Part shown: piece after piece, positions 5,912-6,238 of the stretch
Position numbering within the stretch: the stretch's first letter is position 1
Layout: the number at the start of each line of letters is the position of its first letter
DNA from: Betaproteobacteria bacterium UBA931
Lineage (GTDB): Bacteria > Pseudomonadota > Gammaproteobacteria > Burkholderiales > Casimicrobiaceae
Length of the DNA: 6,238 nucleotides
NCBI GenBank assembly: GCA_002293615.1
Contig: DBDN01000012.1
Coordinates: forward strand, 715-6,952
Reading direction: 5' to 3'
Notes under the pieces: generated by a model
What the model saw: only the letters and a program-made list of their open reading frames with translations
Database searches by the model: none
Told to the model about the DNA's origin: nothing
Made by a program: the position numbers and the translations under genes

Positions 5912-6238
5912 TCAATGCGGCGCGAGGTAAGTGGGCAAACCAAAGGTTTCGCCGAGATGGTCGGCGACTTGCTGGGCTTCGGCACGACCCTGGAACGGCC
6001 CGATGAATACACGATATTTACCGTCGTCTTTTTGCTGAATCTGTGCCTTGTATTGTGCGGATTCAACGACACCCTGGACGTGTGTCAAAAAGCTTTCGGC
6101 ATTGGCGTAATTCACGAAAACGCCGAGCTGTACGATGCTGCCTCCGGCAACGGTCTGCAACGGTGTGTCCGAAGCAGCGGCGGTTGATACGCTTCCCGGC
6201 ATTGGGGCCGGCGCGGGCGCGGGCGTTACGGGAACCGG
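5912..6238 (-). CDS. SPOR-domain protein, C-terminal part (5' end outside window)
   Basis: The visible part is 108 residues, open to the window edge. It starts with a Pro/Ala/Val linker (PVPVTPAPAPAPMPGSV), so the ATG at 6202 is internal and not the real start. From about residue 33 it carries a SPOR domain: GSIVQLGVFVNYANAESFL, a middle helix and strand, then GKYRVFIGPFQGRAEAQQVADHL, ending PTYLAPH. SPOR domains bind peptidoglycan stripped of stem peptides at the division septum. A periplasmic SPOR domain after a Pro-rich linker occurs in RlpA, FtsN and DedD-like proteins; the rest of the gene is needed to choose, so no symbol is given. It lies 114 bases upstream of tolB in the same direction, where tolA would stand in the classical tol-pal cluster. 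Confidence 0.9.
   Translation of the reverse strand, partial: PVPVTPAPAPAPMPGSVSTAAASDTPLQTVAGGSIVQLGVFVNYANAESFLTHVQGVVESAQYKAQIQQKDDGKYRVFIGPFQGRAEAQQVADHLGETFGLPTYLAPH

Noticed and set aside
5937..5949. AAACC-AAA-GGTTT hairpin near the 3' end of the SPOR gene as a terminator
   Set aside because: The stem is only 5 bp, lies inside the coding region, and is separated from the T run after the stop by more than 20 bases.
1..6238. Mobile element, CRISPR array, phage, toxin-antitoxin or new defence system
   Set aside because: No transposase, terminal repeats, spaced repeats or unexplained coding space is present. Each gap is under 300 bases and the genes are conserved housekeeping families.

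Overview
The window carries conserved housekeeping genes of a Gram-negative bacterium. It most likely comes from a betaproteobacterium of moderate GC content. The RpoC tail resembles beta/gamma RpoC, and the stretch GEQVDRSDLLDENDRV matches the betaproteobacterial form as I remember it. The TolB signatures (ATAHRIADIVYEKLTG, SNSAPAWSPDG, VREPAWGP) and a DUF1178 protein fit the same group. This placement rests on remembered family sequences, not on a search.

Layout: on the + strand, the last 385 codons of rpoC run in from the left edge and stop at 1158, followed by terminator hairpins. Everything else lies on the - strand and converges on rpoC. Read in the - direction (right to left), the order is: the C-terminal part of a SPOR-domain protein (cut by the right edge), a candidate promoter, tolB, pal, cpoB, mutY, a DUF1178 zinc-ribbon gene, and finally tRNA-Lys(UUU) with its own promoter and a strong terminator.

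How the genes work together: TolB, Pal and CpoB are the periplasmic and outer-membrane half of the Tol-Pal system, which ties the outer membrane to peptidoglycan and drives its constriction at division. SPOR domains bind denuded septal peptidoglycan, so the upstream gene may belong to the same process. MutY (adenine glycosylase of the 8-oxoguanine repair pathway) and the DUF1178 gene follow in the same direction with gaps of about 70 bases. They may be read through from the tol-pal unit, but a strong hairpin sits just in front of mutY. No gap between genes exceeds 300 bases.

I found no mobile element, CRISPR array, phage gene or clearly undescribed system. The points worth checking are small: the hairpin abutting the mutY start, a tRNA-Lys with G-U wobbles including G1-U72, a tRNA promoter embedded in inverted repeats, an altered FSH-type motif in MutY, two palindromes at the tolB promoter, and rpoC ending against a convergent cluster instead of leading into rpsL.
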